From Oceanobacillus sp. HTM 045 (lineage in GTDB: Bacteria > Pseudomonadota > Alphaproteobacteria > Rhodobacterales > Rhodobacteraceae), in contig WNWL01000002.1 of assembly GCA_009733745.1 (NCBI GenBank), positions 620,001-684,000 on the forward strand: a stretch of 64,000 nt of DNA, written 5' to 3'. The translations under genes and the position numbers were made by a program. A model generated the notes under the pieces. The model had not been told where the DNA came from, ran no database searches, and worked only from the letters and a program-made list of their open reading frames with translations. This document shows positions 1 to 8,430 of the stretch, in pieces (within the stretch, counting starts at the first letter, position 1; every line of letters starts with the position of its first letter).

Positions 1-1211
1 GGGCCACCGCGCGGACCGCGCACGGAGCGGGCAAGCACACGCTCCTTTACAGTCACGACACGTACGGGCTCGGCCATCTGCGCCGGTCGCGGACAATCGC
101 GACCGCGCTGACTGAGAACGACCCGTCCTCCTCGGCGCTGATCGTGACCGGCTCGCCGGTCGCCGGGCGGTTCGACTTTCCCGCCCGCGTCGACCATGTG
201 CGGCTGCCCGGTGTCGTGAAGCATTCGGACGGGAGCTACACCTCGTCGAACCTCCGCATCGAGATCGACCGCATGGCCGAGCTTCGCGGCGCGATCATCG
301 CCGCGACCGACCGCGAACTGAAACCGGACCTGGTGATTGTCGACAAGGAGCCCTGGGGGTTCCGGCACGAGATGGCGGAGACGCTGGCCAACGCGAAGGC
401 GCGCGGCGCGCGGATCGTGCTCGGGGTGCGGGACGTACTGGACGACGACGACGCGCTGGCACGCGAATGGGAGCGGAAGGGCGCGATCGACGCGATCGAG
501 CGGTTCTACGACGAGATCTGGATCTACGGCATCCCCGAGGTCTGCCAGCCGCTGCGCGGGATCGGCCTGTCGGAGCGGATGGAGCGGCGCATGGTCTATA
601 CCGGCTACCTGCGCCGCGAGGCGCCCGACTGGCCGGCGGAGCATGACCTCGACCTGCCGGAGGGCGACTTCGTGCTCGTCACCATCGGCGGCGGCGGCGA
701 CGGCGCGGCGCTGGTGGACTGGGTGCTGCGCGCCTACGAGGCGGAGCCGGACCTCGACATGCCCGCGGTGATCGTCTACGGGCCGTTCCTTTCCGCCCTG
801 CACCGGACCGGGTTCGACGCCCGCATCGGGCAGCTCGATGGGCGGGTGACGGCGCTCGGCTTCCATTCGCGGCTGGAACGGCTGCTGGAAGCCGCGACCG
901 GCGTCGTCGCGATGGGCGGCTACAACACGTTCTGCGAGGTCCTGTCGATGGACAAGCCGGCGATCATCTCGCCCCGCACCGCGCCGCGGCGCGAGCAGGT
1001 CATCCGGGCCGAGGCGGCGGAGCGGCTGGGGCTGGTGCGGATGCTTCACCCCGAACGGGACGGCAGCGGCCCGCGGGTGATGGCGAACGCGATCCGGGGA
1101 CTGGCACGTCAGCCGCGCCCGTCGGCGGTGGACATTCCGGGCCTGCTGGGCGGGCTCGAGACCATCGCGCTCCGCGCCAGCGCGTCGAGTCCGATCGCGG
1201 TCTCGGCCTGA
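1..1211 (+). CDS. GT-B fold glycosyltransferase, 5'-truncated by window edge
   Basis: The frame is open from base 3 with no start codon before a well-conserved N-terminal motif (LLYSHDTYGLGHLRRS, visible residues 14-29), so the gene begins upstream of the window. That motif is the acceptor-side glycine loop of predicted glycosyltransferases of the COG4671 / GT1-GT28-like type. A central glycine run (TIGGGGDG) and a C-terminal donor-binding block (GGYNTFCEVL, about residue 304, then a REQ..RAE stretch) complete a GT-B layout. It is the first visible gene of an operon reaching 5861 and is related to the gene at 4075-5169. Substrate is unknown; a surface polysaccharide or glycolipid is inferred from the neighbours. 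Confidence 0.85.
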   Translation, partial: ATARTAHGAGKHTLLYSHDTYGLGHLRRSRTIATALTENDPSSSALIVTGSPVAGRFDFPARVDHVRLPGVVKHSDGSYTSSNLRIEIDRMAELRGAIIAATDRELKPDLVIVDKEPWGFRHEMAETLANAKARGARIVLGVRDVLDDDDALAREWERKGAIDAIERFYDEIWIYGIPEVCQPLRGIGLSERMERRMVYTGYLRREAPDWPAEHDLDLPEGDFVLVTIGGGGDGAALVDWVLRAYEAEPDLDMPAVIVYGPFLSALHRTGFDARIGQLDGRVTALGFHSRLERLLEAATGVVAMGGYNTFCEVLSMDKPAIISPRTAPRREQVIRAEAAERLGLVRMLHPERDGSGPRVMANAIRGLARQPRPSAVDIPGLLGGLETIALRASASSPIAVSA

Positions 1212-1219
1212 GGCGCTGG

Positions 1220-2464
1220 ATGCCGCGCCCTCGCCTCGCCATCGCGCTGAAGGGGTATCCGCGCCTGTCGGAAACCTTCATCGCGCAGGAGTTTCTCGGG
1301 CTGCAACGGCGCGGTATCGAGTTCGAGCTCTGGTCGTTGCGCCGCCCCTACGACGCCAAGACCCACCCCATCCACGACGAGATCCGGGCCCGGGTGCATT
1401 ATCTGCCGGAATATCTCCACGAAGAACCGGGGCGCGTCTGGCGCTGCTGGCGTGCGGCGCGGCGGTTGCCCGGGTATGCCGCGGCGTGGCGGGCATGGCG
1501 GGCCGACTTGCGGCGGGACTTCACCCGCAACCGCGTACGGCGGTTCGGGCAGGCCTGCGTGATGGCGGCGGAACTGCCGCCGGAGGTGGACTTCCTCTAT
1601 GTCCATTTCCTGCACACGCCCGCATCGGTGGTGCGCTACGCGGCGATTATGCGCGGGATCGGCTGGGGCTTCTCGGCCCATGCGCGCGATATCTGGACGA
1701 GCCCCGAGTGGGAGAAGCGCGAGAAAATCGCCGATTCCCGGTTCGGTGTGACGTGCACGGCGTCGGGCGCCGAGCACCTGCGCGGGCTCGCCGACGACCC
1801 CGCGAAGATCGGGCTGATCTATCACGGCCTCGACCTCTCCCGCTTCCCGCCGCCGCCGGAGCGGGGGCCGCGCGACGGCCCGCTCAAGCTGGTCTCGGTC
1901 GGCAGGCTCGTCGCGAAGAAGGGCTATGACGACCTGCTCGCCGCACTCGCCGAACTGGATGCTGGCGGGATGCGCGACTGGCAGCTGGTTCATATCGGCG
2001 GCGGCGAGCTTGGCGGCAGGCTGAAGGCGGAGGCGGATACGCTCGGCCTATCCGAGCGGATCGAGTGGCGCGGCAAGCAGGACCAGGGCGCGGTTATCGC
2101 GGCGCTGCGCGCGGCGGATGCCTTCATCCTGCCGTCGAAGATCGCGGCGGATGGAGACCGCGACGGCCTGCCCAACGTCCTGATGGAAGCGGCGAGCCAG
2201 AAGCTGCCGATCCTCTCGACCGCCGTCTCGGCTATCCCGGAGTTCATCACCGACGGGGAGAACGGACTGCTCGTCCCGCCCGGCGACCCGTCGTCGCTCG
2301 CGGCGGCAATCCGCACCCTTGCGGAGGAGCCGGAGCGGTGCCGCGAGATGGCCGAGCTTGCACAAGCCCGGCTCGTGGCCGAGTTCGGGGCGGAAGCCGG
2401 CCTCGACCGCATCGCCGGGCTGATTGGCGAGGCGCTCGGCACGACGCCCGCCCGCGCCGCATGA
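1220..2464 (+). CDS. Glycosyltransferase family 4 (WcaL-like)
   Basis: A 414-residue protein opening with the YPRLSETFI motif (residues about 13-21) typical of colanic-acid/amylovoran-type GT4 enzymes. It has a GT4 C-terminal domain with the DGLPNVLMEA donor-site block at about residues 314-323 and a GENGLLVPPGD turn. The start lies 8 bases past the previous stop, with a GAGG-like site overlapping that stop. It would transfer an activated sugar onto a lipid-linked or polysaccharide acceptor at the cytoplasmic face of the inner membrane. Acceptor and sugar cannot be read from sequence. Confidence 0.88.
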   Translation: MPRPRLAIALKGYPRLSETFIAQEFLGLQRRGIEFELWSLRRPYDAKTHPIHDEIRARVHYLPEYLHEEPGRVWRCWRAARRLPGYAAAWRAWRADLRRDFTRNRVRRFGQACVMAAELPPEVDFLYVHFLHTPASVVRYAAIMRGIGWGFSAHARDIWTSPEWEKREKIADSRFGVTCTASGAEHLRGLADDPAKIGLIYHGLDLSRFPPPPERGPRDGPLKLVSVGRLVAKKGYDDLLAALAELDAGGMRDWQLVHIGGGELGGRLKAEADTLGLSERIEWRGKQDQGAVIAALRAADAFILPSKIAADGDRDGLPNVLMEAASQKLPILSTAVSAIPEFITDGENGLLVPPGDPSSLAAAIRTLAEEPERCREMAELAQARLVAEFGAEAGLDRIAGLIGEALGTTPARAA

Positions 2465-3504
2465 GCCGCATCGCCTTCTACGCGCCGATGAAACCGCCGG
2501 ACCACCCCACCCCTTCCGGCGACCGCGAAATCGCACGGCTGACCCTCCGCGCCTTGGAGCAGGCGGGGCGTGAACCGTTCCTCGCCAGCAGGCTCCGCGT
2601 GATCGACACTCGCGGCGATGCGGAGGTGCAAGCCGTTTTGCGGGAGGCGGCGGCGCAGGAGGTCGCCCGGCTGTCGGAGGATCTCGCGGTCGATCCGCCT
2701 TCCGCATGGTTTACCTACCATTGCCACTACAAGGCGCCTGACCTCGTCGGCCCCGCCGTGGCCGTGCGGCTCGGTATCCCCTACTTCCTCTCCGAACCCT
2801 CGATCTCGACGAAGCGCCGCGAGGGGCCGTGGGCCGCCTTCGCCGCGGCGGCAGAGAACGCGATCGCCGCCGCCGAGCGGCTGTTCTGGACAACAGAGCG
2901 CGACCGGACCGCGCTCGAGGCGGCCGGGCACGGCGCGAGGATGGTCCATCTTCCCGCCTTCCTCGATCCCGGTCCGGAACCCGCACAGAAATCTAACGGC
3001 GGCAGCAGGTTGCGGCTTCTGACCGTCGCGATGATGCGGCCGGGCGACAAGGTGGAGAGCTACCGGCGTCTCGCGGCGGGCCTCGCCTGTCTCGACGATG
3101 ACTGGCGCCTGACCATCGTGGGAGACGGCGCGGCGCGGCGCGAGGTGGAGTCGATGTTCGATGGGTTCGGCGAACGGGTGGACTTTGCCGGGGCTATCGA
3201 CGACCGCGGGCATGTGCGTCAGCTGATGGAGGCCGCGGATGTGCTGGTCTGGCCGGGCGTCAACGAGGGCGTCGGCATGGTCTGGCTGGAGGCGATGGCC
3301 GCGGGCACCCCGGTGGTTGCCGAGGACGGGCCCGCGGCGCGGTCACTGATCGCGGCGGACGCGGGCCGCCTTGCCGAGCCCGGCGCGCCCGGGGCGCTGG
3401 CCAAGGCAATCGGCGAGGCCGTGGGCCTGAACCCGCGCCCGCATGTCCTTGCCCGGCACGGGATCGGTGCCGCGGCGCGCGTTCTTTCGGAGCATCTGCC
3501 ATGA
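2461..3504 (+). CDS. Glycosyltransferase family 4
   Basis: The 347-residue start (MSRIAFYAPMKPP) is chosen because its ATG overlaps the upstream stop as ATGA; the open frame extends much further 5' only as a shadow of the previous gene. The C-terminal domain carries the GT4 EX7E-type motif (NEGVGMVWLEAMAAGTP, about residues 268-284). The N-terminal domain is short, consistent with a small GT-B enzyme. Coupling to both neighbours indicates one transcript with the other transferases. The specific sugar is not predictable. Confidence 0.86.
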   Translation: MSRIAFYAPMKPPDHPTPSGDREIARLTLRALEQAGREPFLASRLRVIDTRGDAEVQAVLREAAAQEVARLSEDLAVDPPSAWFTYHCHYKAPDLVGPAVAVRLGIPYFLSEPSISTKRREGPWAAFAAAAENAIAAAERLFWTTERDRTALEAAGHGARMVHLPAFLDPGPEPAQKSNGGSRLRLLTVAMMRPGDKVESYRRLAAGLACLDDDWRLTIVGDGAARREVESMFDGFGERVDFAGAIDDRGHVRQLMEAADVLVWPGVNEGVGMVWLEAMAAGTPVVAEDGPAARSLIAADAGRLAEPGAPGALAKAIGEAVGLNPRPHVLARHGIGAAARVLSEHLP

Positions 3505-4082
3505 TCCGCATCGCACTGCTGCGGCATTTCCCGACCGACTGGAACGGCGAGGGCCGGTTGCAGGGCCAGGTCGACCGCCCACTGACAGAGGCGTCACGCA
3601 CGGAACTGCCGCGGCACTCCCTTCCGGAAGAATGGCGCAACGCCGAGATCGTCGCCTCGCCGCTCTCACGCGCCCGCGATACGGCGGAGGCGATGGCCAA
3701 GGGAAGGCCCGTCCGGCTCGACGCGCGCCTGATGGAGCAGGCGTGGGGCGAATGGGAAGGCCGACTGCGAGAGGAGCTGATTTCGGATCCGGCGAGCGGC
3801 TACGTTCATGTCGAGGACTGGGGATGGGAGCGGCGCCCGCCGGGCGGCGAAAGCCCCGGCGATGTCTGGCGCCGGGTTGCACCCCTGCTGGCGGAGATCT
3901 CGCAGCCCACGGTGCTGGTCGCCCACCGGGCCCTTATGCGCGCCATTCTTGCGCGGGCGTGGGGCTGGAACTACGACGCGCCGGAGCCCTTTCGCATCCG
4001 CAAGGCGCATGTCCACCCGCTCTGGCTGGAGGACGGGCACCCGGCACAGCCCGAGGCCCCGGTCAGGCTGATCCATGACTAG
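3501..4082 (+). CDS. Histidine phosphatase family protein inside glycan operon
   Basis: A 193-residue branch-1 histidine phosphatase (phosphoglycerate-mutase-like). The nucleophile motif reads LRHFPTDWN (His9) where most members have RHGxTxxN, so the Gly after the catalytic His is Phe. The second catalytic His lies in VAHRALMRA (about residue 142), and an acid is available in the EQAWGEWEG block. ATGA overlap with the preceding glycosyltransferase and an 8-base overlap with the next gene place it firmly in the operon. A role in removing a phosphate from a sugar or lipid intermediate, or in making a sugar donor, is inferred. It is unlikely to be the glycolytic mutase. Confidence 0.82.
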   Translation: MIRIALLRHFPTDWNGEGRLQGQVDRPLTEASRTELPRHSLPEEWRNAEIVASPLSRARDTAEAMAKGRPVRLDARLMEQAWGEWEGRLREELISDPASGYVHVEDWGWERRPPGGESPGDVWRRVAPLLAEISQPTVLVAHRALMRAILARAWGWNYDAPEPFRIRKAHVHPLWLEDGHPAQPEAPVRLIHD

Positions 4083-5169
4083 GATCGCGTTCCTGTCCAC
4101 GCATCTCTCGGGCAGCGGGCATTTCGTGCGGACGCTGATGCTCGCGAGGGCGGCGCTGGCGCGGGGGCACGAAGTGCGTCTCTTCACCGGCGGGAAACCC
4201 TTGCCGCATGTCGACGCCGCCGATGTGCCGGTGGTCCAGCTACCACCCCTCTCGGTGGCCGGGCTCGACTTCAGGCGGTTGCTGACACAAGCCGGGACCG
4301 TCGCGGACGCGGAGTATCGCGCAGCGCGGGCGCGGGCGCTGTGCGACGGGCTTCGTGCATTCGGGCCGGAGGTGCTTGTCACCGAGACCTACCCTTTCGG
4401 CCGCCGCCCGCTGCGCGAGGAGTTCGAGGCGGCCATCGGGGCGGCTGGGGACGCGACCTTGATCTGCTCGGTCCGCGACGTGCCGGAACCAAAGCCACAT
4501 CGCGAGGGGGAGACCGCGGCGATCCTCTCAAGCGCCTTTCATGGCGTCGTCGTCCACGGGGATGCCGGGTTCTTGCCGCTCTCCGCGAGTTGGACGCTCC
4601 CTGAGGCTGTCGCGGATATGGTCCATCACACCGGCTATGTTGGCCGCGCCGCCGTCGACCCGGCGACCGCGGACGAGATACTCGTGGCGGTCGGAGGAGG
4701 CACGCTGGGAAGGCCGATGCTGGATCTGGCCACCGAGGCCGCGAGCGGGTCCGCCCGGCGCTGGCGCGTGCGCGCAGGTGCAGAGGTCGCGCGTGGCGCG
4801 TCTTGTGGCCGGAACGTCGTAATCGAGGGCCTGCACCCCGACTATCCCGCGCGCTTGGCTGGGGCAGCGTGCTCGGTCAGTCTCTGCGGCTACAACACCG
4901 CGGTTGACCTCGCGCAGGTCGATACCCCGGCGATCCTGATCCCATCGGAGGAGGGCGGGGAGCGTGAACAGTCGATACGCGCGGGGCGGTTCGGGCAGGA
5001 GCCCGGCTTCCACACCCACCGGATTTCCGATCTCACGCCCGAACTGCTCCGGAGGACGGCGGAAAATCTCGCGGACGGTCCGAGACGCCCCCGTTTGCGC
5101 ATCGCGCTGGATGATGGCACAGGGGCGGTCCGGAAGATCGAGGACATTCACGCGGGCAGGGCGCGATGA
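4075..5169 (+). CDS. GT-B glycosyltransferase, paralogue-like to the first gene
   Basis: A 364-residue protein with an N-terminal glycine loop (THLSGSGHFVRTLML), a central VGGGTLG strand and a C-terminal donor block (CGYNTAVDLA, about residue 271, then EREQSIRA). The order matches the protein at the window start, and the GYNT / REQ..RA signatures are shared, so the two are probably distant relatives acting in one pathway. The start ATG sits 8 bases inside the preceding gene. The gene ends in an ATGA junction with the methyltransferase. Function beyond glycosyl transfer is not assignable. Confidence 0.83.
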   Translation: MTRIAFLSTHLSGSGHFVRTLMLARAALARGHEVRLFTGGKPLPHVDAADVPVVQLPPLSVAGLDFRRLLTQAGTVADAEYRAARARALCDGLRAFGPEVLVTETYPFGRRPLREEFEAAIGAAGDATLICSVRDVPEPKPHREGETAAILSSAFHGVVVHGDAGFLPLSASWTLPEAVADMVHHTGYVGRAAVDPATADEILVAVGGGTLGRPMLDLATEAASGSARRWRVRAGAEVARGASCGRNVVIEGLHPDYPARLAGAACSVSLCGYNTAVDLAQVDTPAILIPSEEGGEREQSIRAGRFGQEPGFHTHRISDLTPELLRRTAENLADGPRRPRLRIALDDGTGAVRKIEDIHAGRAR

Positions 5170-5861
5170 TCGAAAAGCGCAGGATCCATGACGTCGAGGG
5201 GCTGAACGCCCGCCTGCAGGAGATCACGCGGCGGGCGAACGTCGACCTTCGCTTCCTGCATGACGACCGGACGCGGGAGCACATCGTCTCGGAGACGCGG
5301 GACGCGGCCCGGATCCTCGATGTCGGCGCGGGCATGCGCGATTTCGGCCCGCAACTCGGGGACCGCGCGGAGTCGCTAGATATCAACGATTTCGACGATT
5401 ACCCGGACATCCTCGGCGACGTGTGCTCCCCGTTTCCGGCTGACATGCACGGCAAGTACGATGCCGTGATCGCGCTGGCCATTCTCGAGCACGTCTATGA
5501 CCCGCCCGCCGCCGTCCGCAATTTCAGGGACGCGCTGCGGCCCGGCGGCAGGCTGTTCGTCTATGTCCCGTGGATGTGGCGCTACCACGCGCCGAAGGAG
5601 CTGATGTTCCAGGACTACCAGCGCCTTTCGCGCGACGGCATGGCCTACCTGCTGCGCGACTTCGAGGATGTGACGCTCTACCCGATCCGCGGGCGCAACT
5701 CGGCCATTGCCAACATGTTCAAGTTCTGGAAGCGCAAGGTGGAGCGCCGCTGGGGCGGGCGGATGAACCGGTGGCTCGACCGGAACATCTCGGACTGGCG
5801 CAACACGGTGCAGGCATCGGGCTTCTTCGCCGAGGCGCGCAAGCCGTCCGGCTCCAACTAG
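5166..5861 (+). CDS. Class I SAM-dependent methyltransferase
   Basis: A 231-residue protein with SAM motif I (ILDVGAGMRDFG, about residues 50-61) and a post-II region DAVIALAILEHVYDP (about 99-113) followed by FRDALRPGGRLFVYVPW, the standard Methyltransf_11/25 order. The ATG overlaps the stop of the upstream glycosyltransferase. As last gene of the operon it could methylate a terminal sugar of the glycan (capping) or a precursor; this is inference from position. The C-terminus is basic (FKFWKRKVERRWGGR), which may favour membrane association. Confidence 0.85.
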   Translation: MIEKRRIHDVEGLNARLQEITRRANVDLRFLHDDRTREHIVSETRDAARILDVGAGMRDFGPQLGDRAESLDINDFDDYPDILGDVCSPFPADMHGKYDAVIALAILEHVYDPPAAVRNFRDALRPGGRLFVYVPWMWRYHAPKELMFQDYQRLSRDGMAYLLRDFEDVTLYPIRGRNSAIANMFKFWKRKVERRWGGRMNRWLDRNISDWRNTVQASGFFAEARKPSGSN

Positions 5862-5904
5862 CGAAAGCCCGTCGGCGCGGAGGCGCCTGCCCGTCGCCCG
5901 CCGG

Positions 5905-6519
5905 TCAGAACGCCGCGGAGGGTATTCCCCTGACCACGCCCGCCTGCATGACCGCCGGGTCGTAGGCCTTCCGCGCGAAGACCTCGCGCACTTCCGCCTC
6001 GAAGCTTTCCAGCGGATCCATCGGGTAGTCGGGATCGAAGCTGGACTGGTCCCAGCGCTCGCAGAAGTCGGCGCAGGACTGCCAGTAGGGGCTCTCCTTC
6101 AACTCGTCGCGCTTGTCACGGTCCCAGCCGTAATGGTGGGCGTAGTAGTACATCTGGAAGATGCCGTGGTGCTCCACGGTCCAGACCACCTCCTCGCGCA
6201 TGTAGGGGCGCATGATCTCGGCGGCGAACTTGTCGTGGTTCTGCGGGGCGAGCCCATCGCCTACATCGTGCAGGAGGGCAGCGACCACCCAGTCGATATC
6301 GGCCCCGGAGCGGCGCGCGCGGGTGGCGGACTGGAGGCCGTGCTGCAGGCGCGTGATCTGGTAGCCTGAGAGCGTCTCGTCCGCCTGGGAGGCCAGCTCG
6401 CGCAGCAGGCGGTCGGCTGTGCCGGCGATGTACGGCTTCTCGAGACGCTCGAGGAGTTCGTAGTCCTCCTTCGTTCCGTCCTTCATCTGGGTGAAGGATA
6501 CCCGCTCAACCTCGGTCAT
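5905..6519 (-). CDS. HD-domain protein (COG4341-type predicted phosphohydrolase)
   Basis: A 204-residue protein of the small HD family often found in alphaproteobacteria. Probable metal ligands are His60 (RLQH), His84-Asp85 (LLHDVGD), His95 and His117/118 (VEHHGIFQMYYY), with an acidic WDQSSFDPDYP motif near residue 156. The H..HD spacing resembles HD-type di-iron oxygenases such as PhnZ, but the conserved substrate residues of that enzyme are not evident, so neither phosphatase nor oxygenase activity can be chosen. It converges with the glycan operon, 43 bases from its end, and has its own upstream region. Confidence 0.8.
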   Translation of the reverse strand: MTEVERVSFTQMKDGTKEDYELLERLEKPYIAGTADRLLRELASQADETLSGYQITRLQHGLQSATRARRSGADIDWVVAALLHDVGDGLAPQNHDKFAAEIMRPYMREEVVWTVEHHGIFQMYYYAHHYGWDRDKRDELKESPYWQSCADFCERWDQSSFDPDYPMDPLESFEAEVREVFARKAYDPAVMQAGVVRGIPSAAF

Positions 6520-6855
6520 GGCGTCGTCCTGCTTCGGGCTGGGTTGCTGCCGGCCTGACCGCGGCCTGCCGGCGGGATGCGCTGCCCTGTTCGCGCCCCA
6601 TCACCCTACGGCGGCCGCACCGGCGCGCAAGCCCCTGATCCGGCGGGGGCTTCGTCGCCTGCCGGCAGTTTCGCAAAAATGTAATGATCGGCATGGCGGA
6701 CACGCGAGGGATGTCCTAGCGTATCGGTGCCGGCCCATGCGGAGCCGGCGGGCTGGCGCACGCCCGGGCCGATGCGCCCGCCCTGACCAGAACGAGCCGC
6801 GTCGGGATCGACACGATCCGGACCTCGCGACGCAGGCTGGCAAGGAGGGGCAAAC
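6520..6855. other. Intergenic region between divergent genes
   Basis: This 336-base gap carries the promoters of both the HD-domain gene (minus) and the AGCS symporter (plus). A short AT-rich patch lies near 6672-6690. A strong ribosome binding site (AAGGAGGGG, 6842-6850) precedes the TTG start of the symporter. No riboswitch core, tRNA or credible open frame was recognised in it. Confidence 0.6.
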
Positions 6856-8274
6856 TTGGAATATATCGAGCAATTCTTCGGAACGATCGGGGACCTGACA
6901 TGGGGATGGTCGCTGATCCCCTTCCTAGTCGTCCTCGGCATCTTCTTCACGCTTCTGACCAAGCTGGTTCAGTTCGAGTTCTTCGGGCGCATGTTCCGGG
7001 TGCTTTATGCGAGCCCGGCGCCCGGCGGCGAGGGCCGGATCTCCTCACGCGAGGCGCTGCTGGTCAGCGTCGGCGGGCGCGTCGGGGGCGGCAACATCGC
7101 CGGTGTCGCGGTCGCGATCACGCTCGGCGGGCCGGGGGCCGTGTTCTGGATGTGGGCCATCGCTCTGGTCGGGATGTGCACCAGCCTGCTCGAATGCTCG
7201 CTGGCGCAGCTCTACAAGCGCACCCAGCCGGATGGAACCTATCGGGGCGGGCCCGCGCGCTACATCATCCACGGGCTCGGCAAGCAGTTCAAATGGCTGG
7301 CGGTGCTCTACGCCGTCTGCCTGATCGCGGCCTTCGCGCTCGGGTTCAACGCCTTCCAGGGCAACACCGTCGCGGGCGCCGCGGAGGACAGCCTCGGCCT
7401 CGACCGGATGTGGACAGGCATCGGCCTCGCCGCGATCACTGGGCTGATCGTCTATGGCGGCATCAAGCGCATCGCGCAGGTGGCCGACGTGATCATCCCG
7501 ATCATGGCGGTGGGCTATATCGGCATGGCGCTGCTGATCATCGTGATCAACATCCCGGACGTGCCGGGCGTGCTCTGGAGCATTGTCGCGAATGCCTTCG
7601 GCATCGAGGAGGCGGTCGGCGGCGGTATGGGCGCGGCGATCGCGCAGGGTCTGCGGCGCGGCCTGTTCTCCAACGAGGCAGGCCTCGGCTCGGCGCCGAA
7701 CGTGGCGGCGGTGGCCTGGGTGCCGCACCCGGTGAGCCAGGGCATCGTGCAGTCGCTGTCGGTCTTCATCGACACGATCATCATCTGCACCTGCACGGCG
7801 CTGATGATCCTGCTCGGTGACGTCTACGTTCCCGGCGCGGCGGACGTGAACGGCGTCGCGCTGACACAGCAGTCGCTGGTGAGCCATGTCGGGGAATGGT
7901 CGCAGTACTTCCTGACCGGGGCGATCCTGCTCTTCTCGTTCTCGTCGATCATCTACAACTACTATCTCGGCGAGAACGCGCTCAGCGTCATGACCAAGCA
8001 CCCGCTCTCGGCCCACGCGCTGCGGCTTCTGGTGGTTGGTCTCGTCTTCCTCGGGGCGACTGCGCCGGGAGCGACTTCGGTGTTCTTCTTCTCCGACCCG
8101 ATGATGGGCGTGCTGGCGGTGGTCAACCTGCTGGCGCTGACCATGCTGTTCCCGGTCGGGTTGCGGCTCCTGAACGACTACCGCGCACAGTTGCGGGCGG
8201 GAGTGGCGCATCCGAAGCTCGATCCCGAGAAGTACGCGGACCTCGACATCGATGCGACGGCCTGGCGCGACTGA
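6856..8274 (+). CDS. AGCS-family amino acid:cation symporter
   Basis: A 472-residue membrane protein of the alanine/glycine:cation symporter family. The stretch SREALLVSVGGRVGGGNIAG (about residues 56-75) is the AGCS signature region that forms the substrate and Na+ site, and LFSNEAGLGSAPN later in the protein is also a family hallmark. About eleven hydrophobic helices can be counted. The start is TTG, accepted because an almost perfect AAGGAGGGG lies five bases upstream and no ATG fits better. It should import alanine, glycine or a related small amino acid with Na+. It is monocistronic, ending at a clear terminator. Confidence 0.9.
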   Translation: MEYIEQFFGTIGDLTWGWSLIPFLVVLGIFFTLLTKLVQFEFFGRMFRVLYASPAPGGEGRISSREALLVSVGGRVGGGNIAGVAVAITLGGPGAVFWMWAIALVGMCTSLLECSLAQLYKRTQPDGTYRGGPARYIIHGLGKQFKWLAVLYAVCLIAAFALGFNAFQGNTVAGAAEDSLGLDRMWTGIGLAAITGLIVYGGIKRIAQVADVIIPIMAVGYIGMALLIIVINIPDVPGVLWSIVANAFGIEEAVGGGMGAAIAQGLRRGLFSNEAGLGSAPNVAAVAWVPHPVSQGIVQSLSVFIDTIIICTCTALMILLGDVYVPGAADVNGVALTQQSLVSHVGEWSQYFLTGAILLFSFSSIIYNYYLGENALSVMTKHPLSAHALRLLVVGLVFLGATAPGATSVFFFSDPMMGVLAVVNLLALTMLFPVGLRLLNDYRAQLRAGVAHPKLDPEKYADLDIDATAWRD

Positions 8275-8366
8275 CGCGGGTAGGCCCGCGCCCGTTCGGG
8301 TGCGGGCCGCCTCTTGCTGCTTCAACTGCGAGCCTCGAAAGCGGAACAAGCAATGGAAACGGCGAA

Positions 8367-8395
8367 GCCGGGCGGCAGGAGCCGCCCGGCTTTTT
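8367..8395 (+). terminator. Rho-independent terminator of the AGCS gene
   Basis: A perfect 10-bp GC stem (8367-8376 with 8381-8390), four-base AGGA loop, followed directly by TTTTT. It lies 93 bases after the symporter stop and would also separate it from the convergent TRAP permease gene. Confidence 0.9.
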
Positions 8396-8430
8396 CATGC
8401 CCTACCCCGATAAGGCGGCAGTCCCCCTGG

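Noticed and set aside
6520-6855. Glycine riboswitch before the amino acid symporter
   Set aside because: No tandem glycine aptamer core was visible; the region is GC-rich with only a strong ribosome binding site.
7045-8349. Long minus strand frame opposite the AGCS gene
   Set aside because: Composition (Asp/His/Arg-rich, repeated RHDRDD-type strings) is that of a shadow; the symporter has signature motifs and a ribosome binding site.
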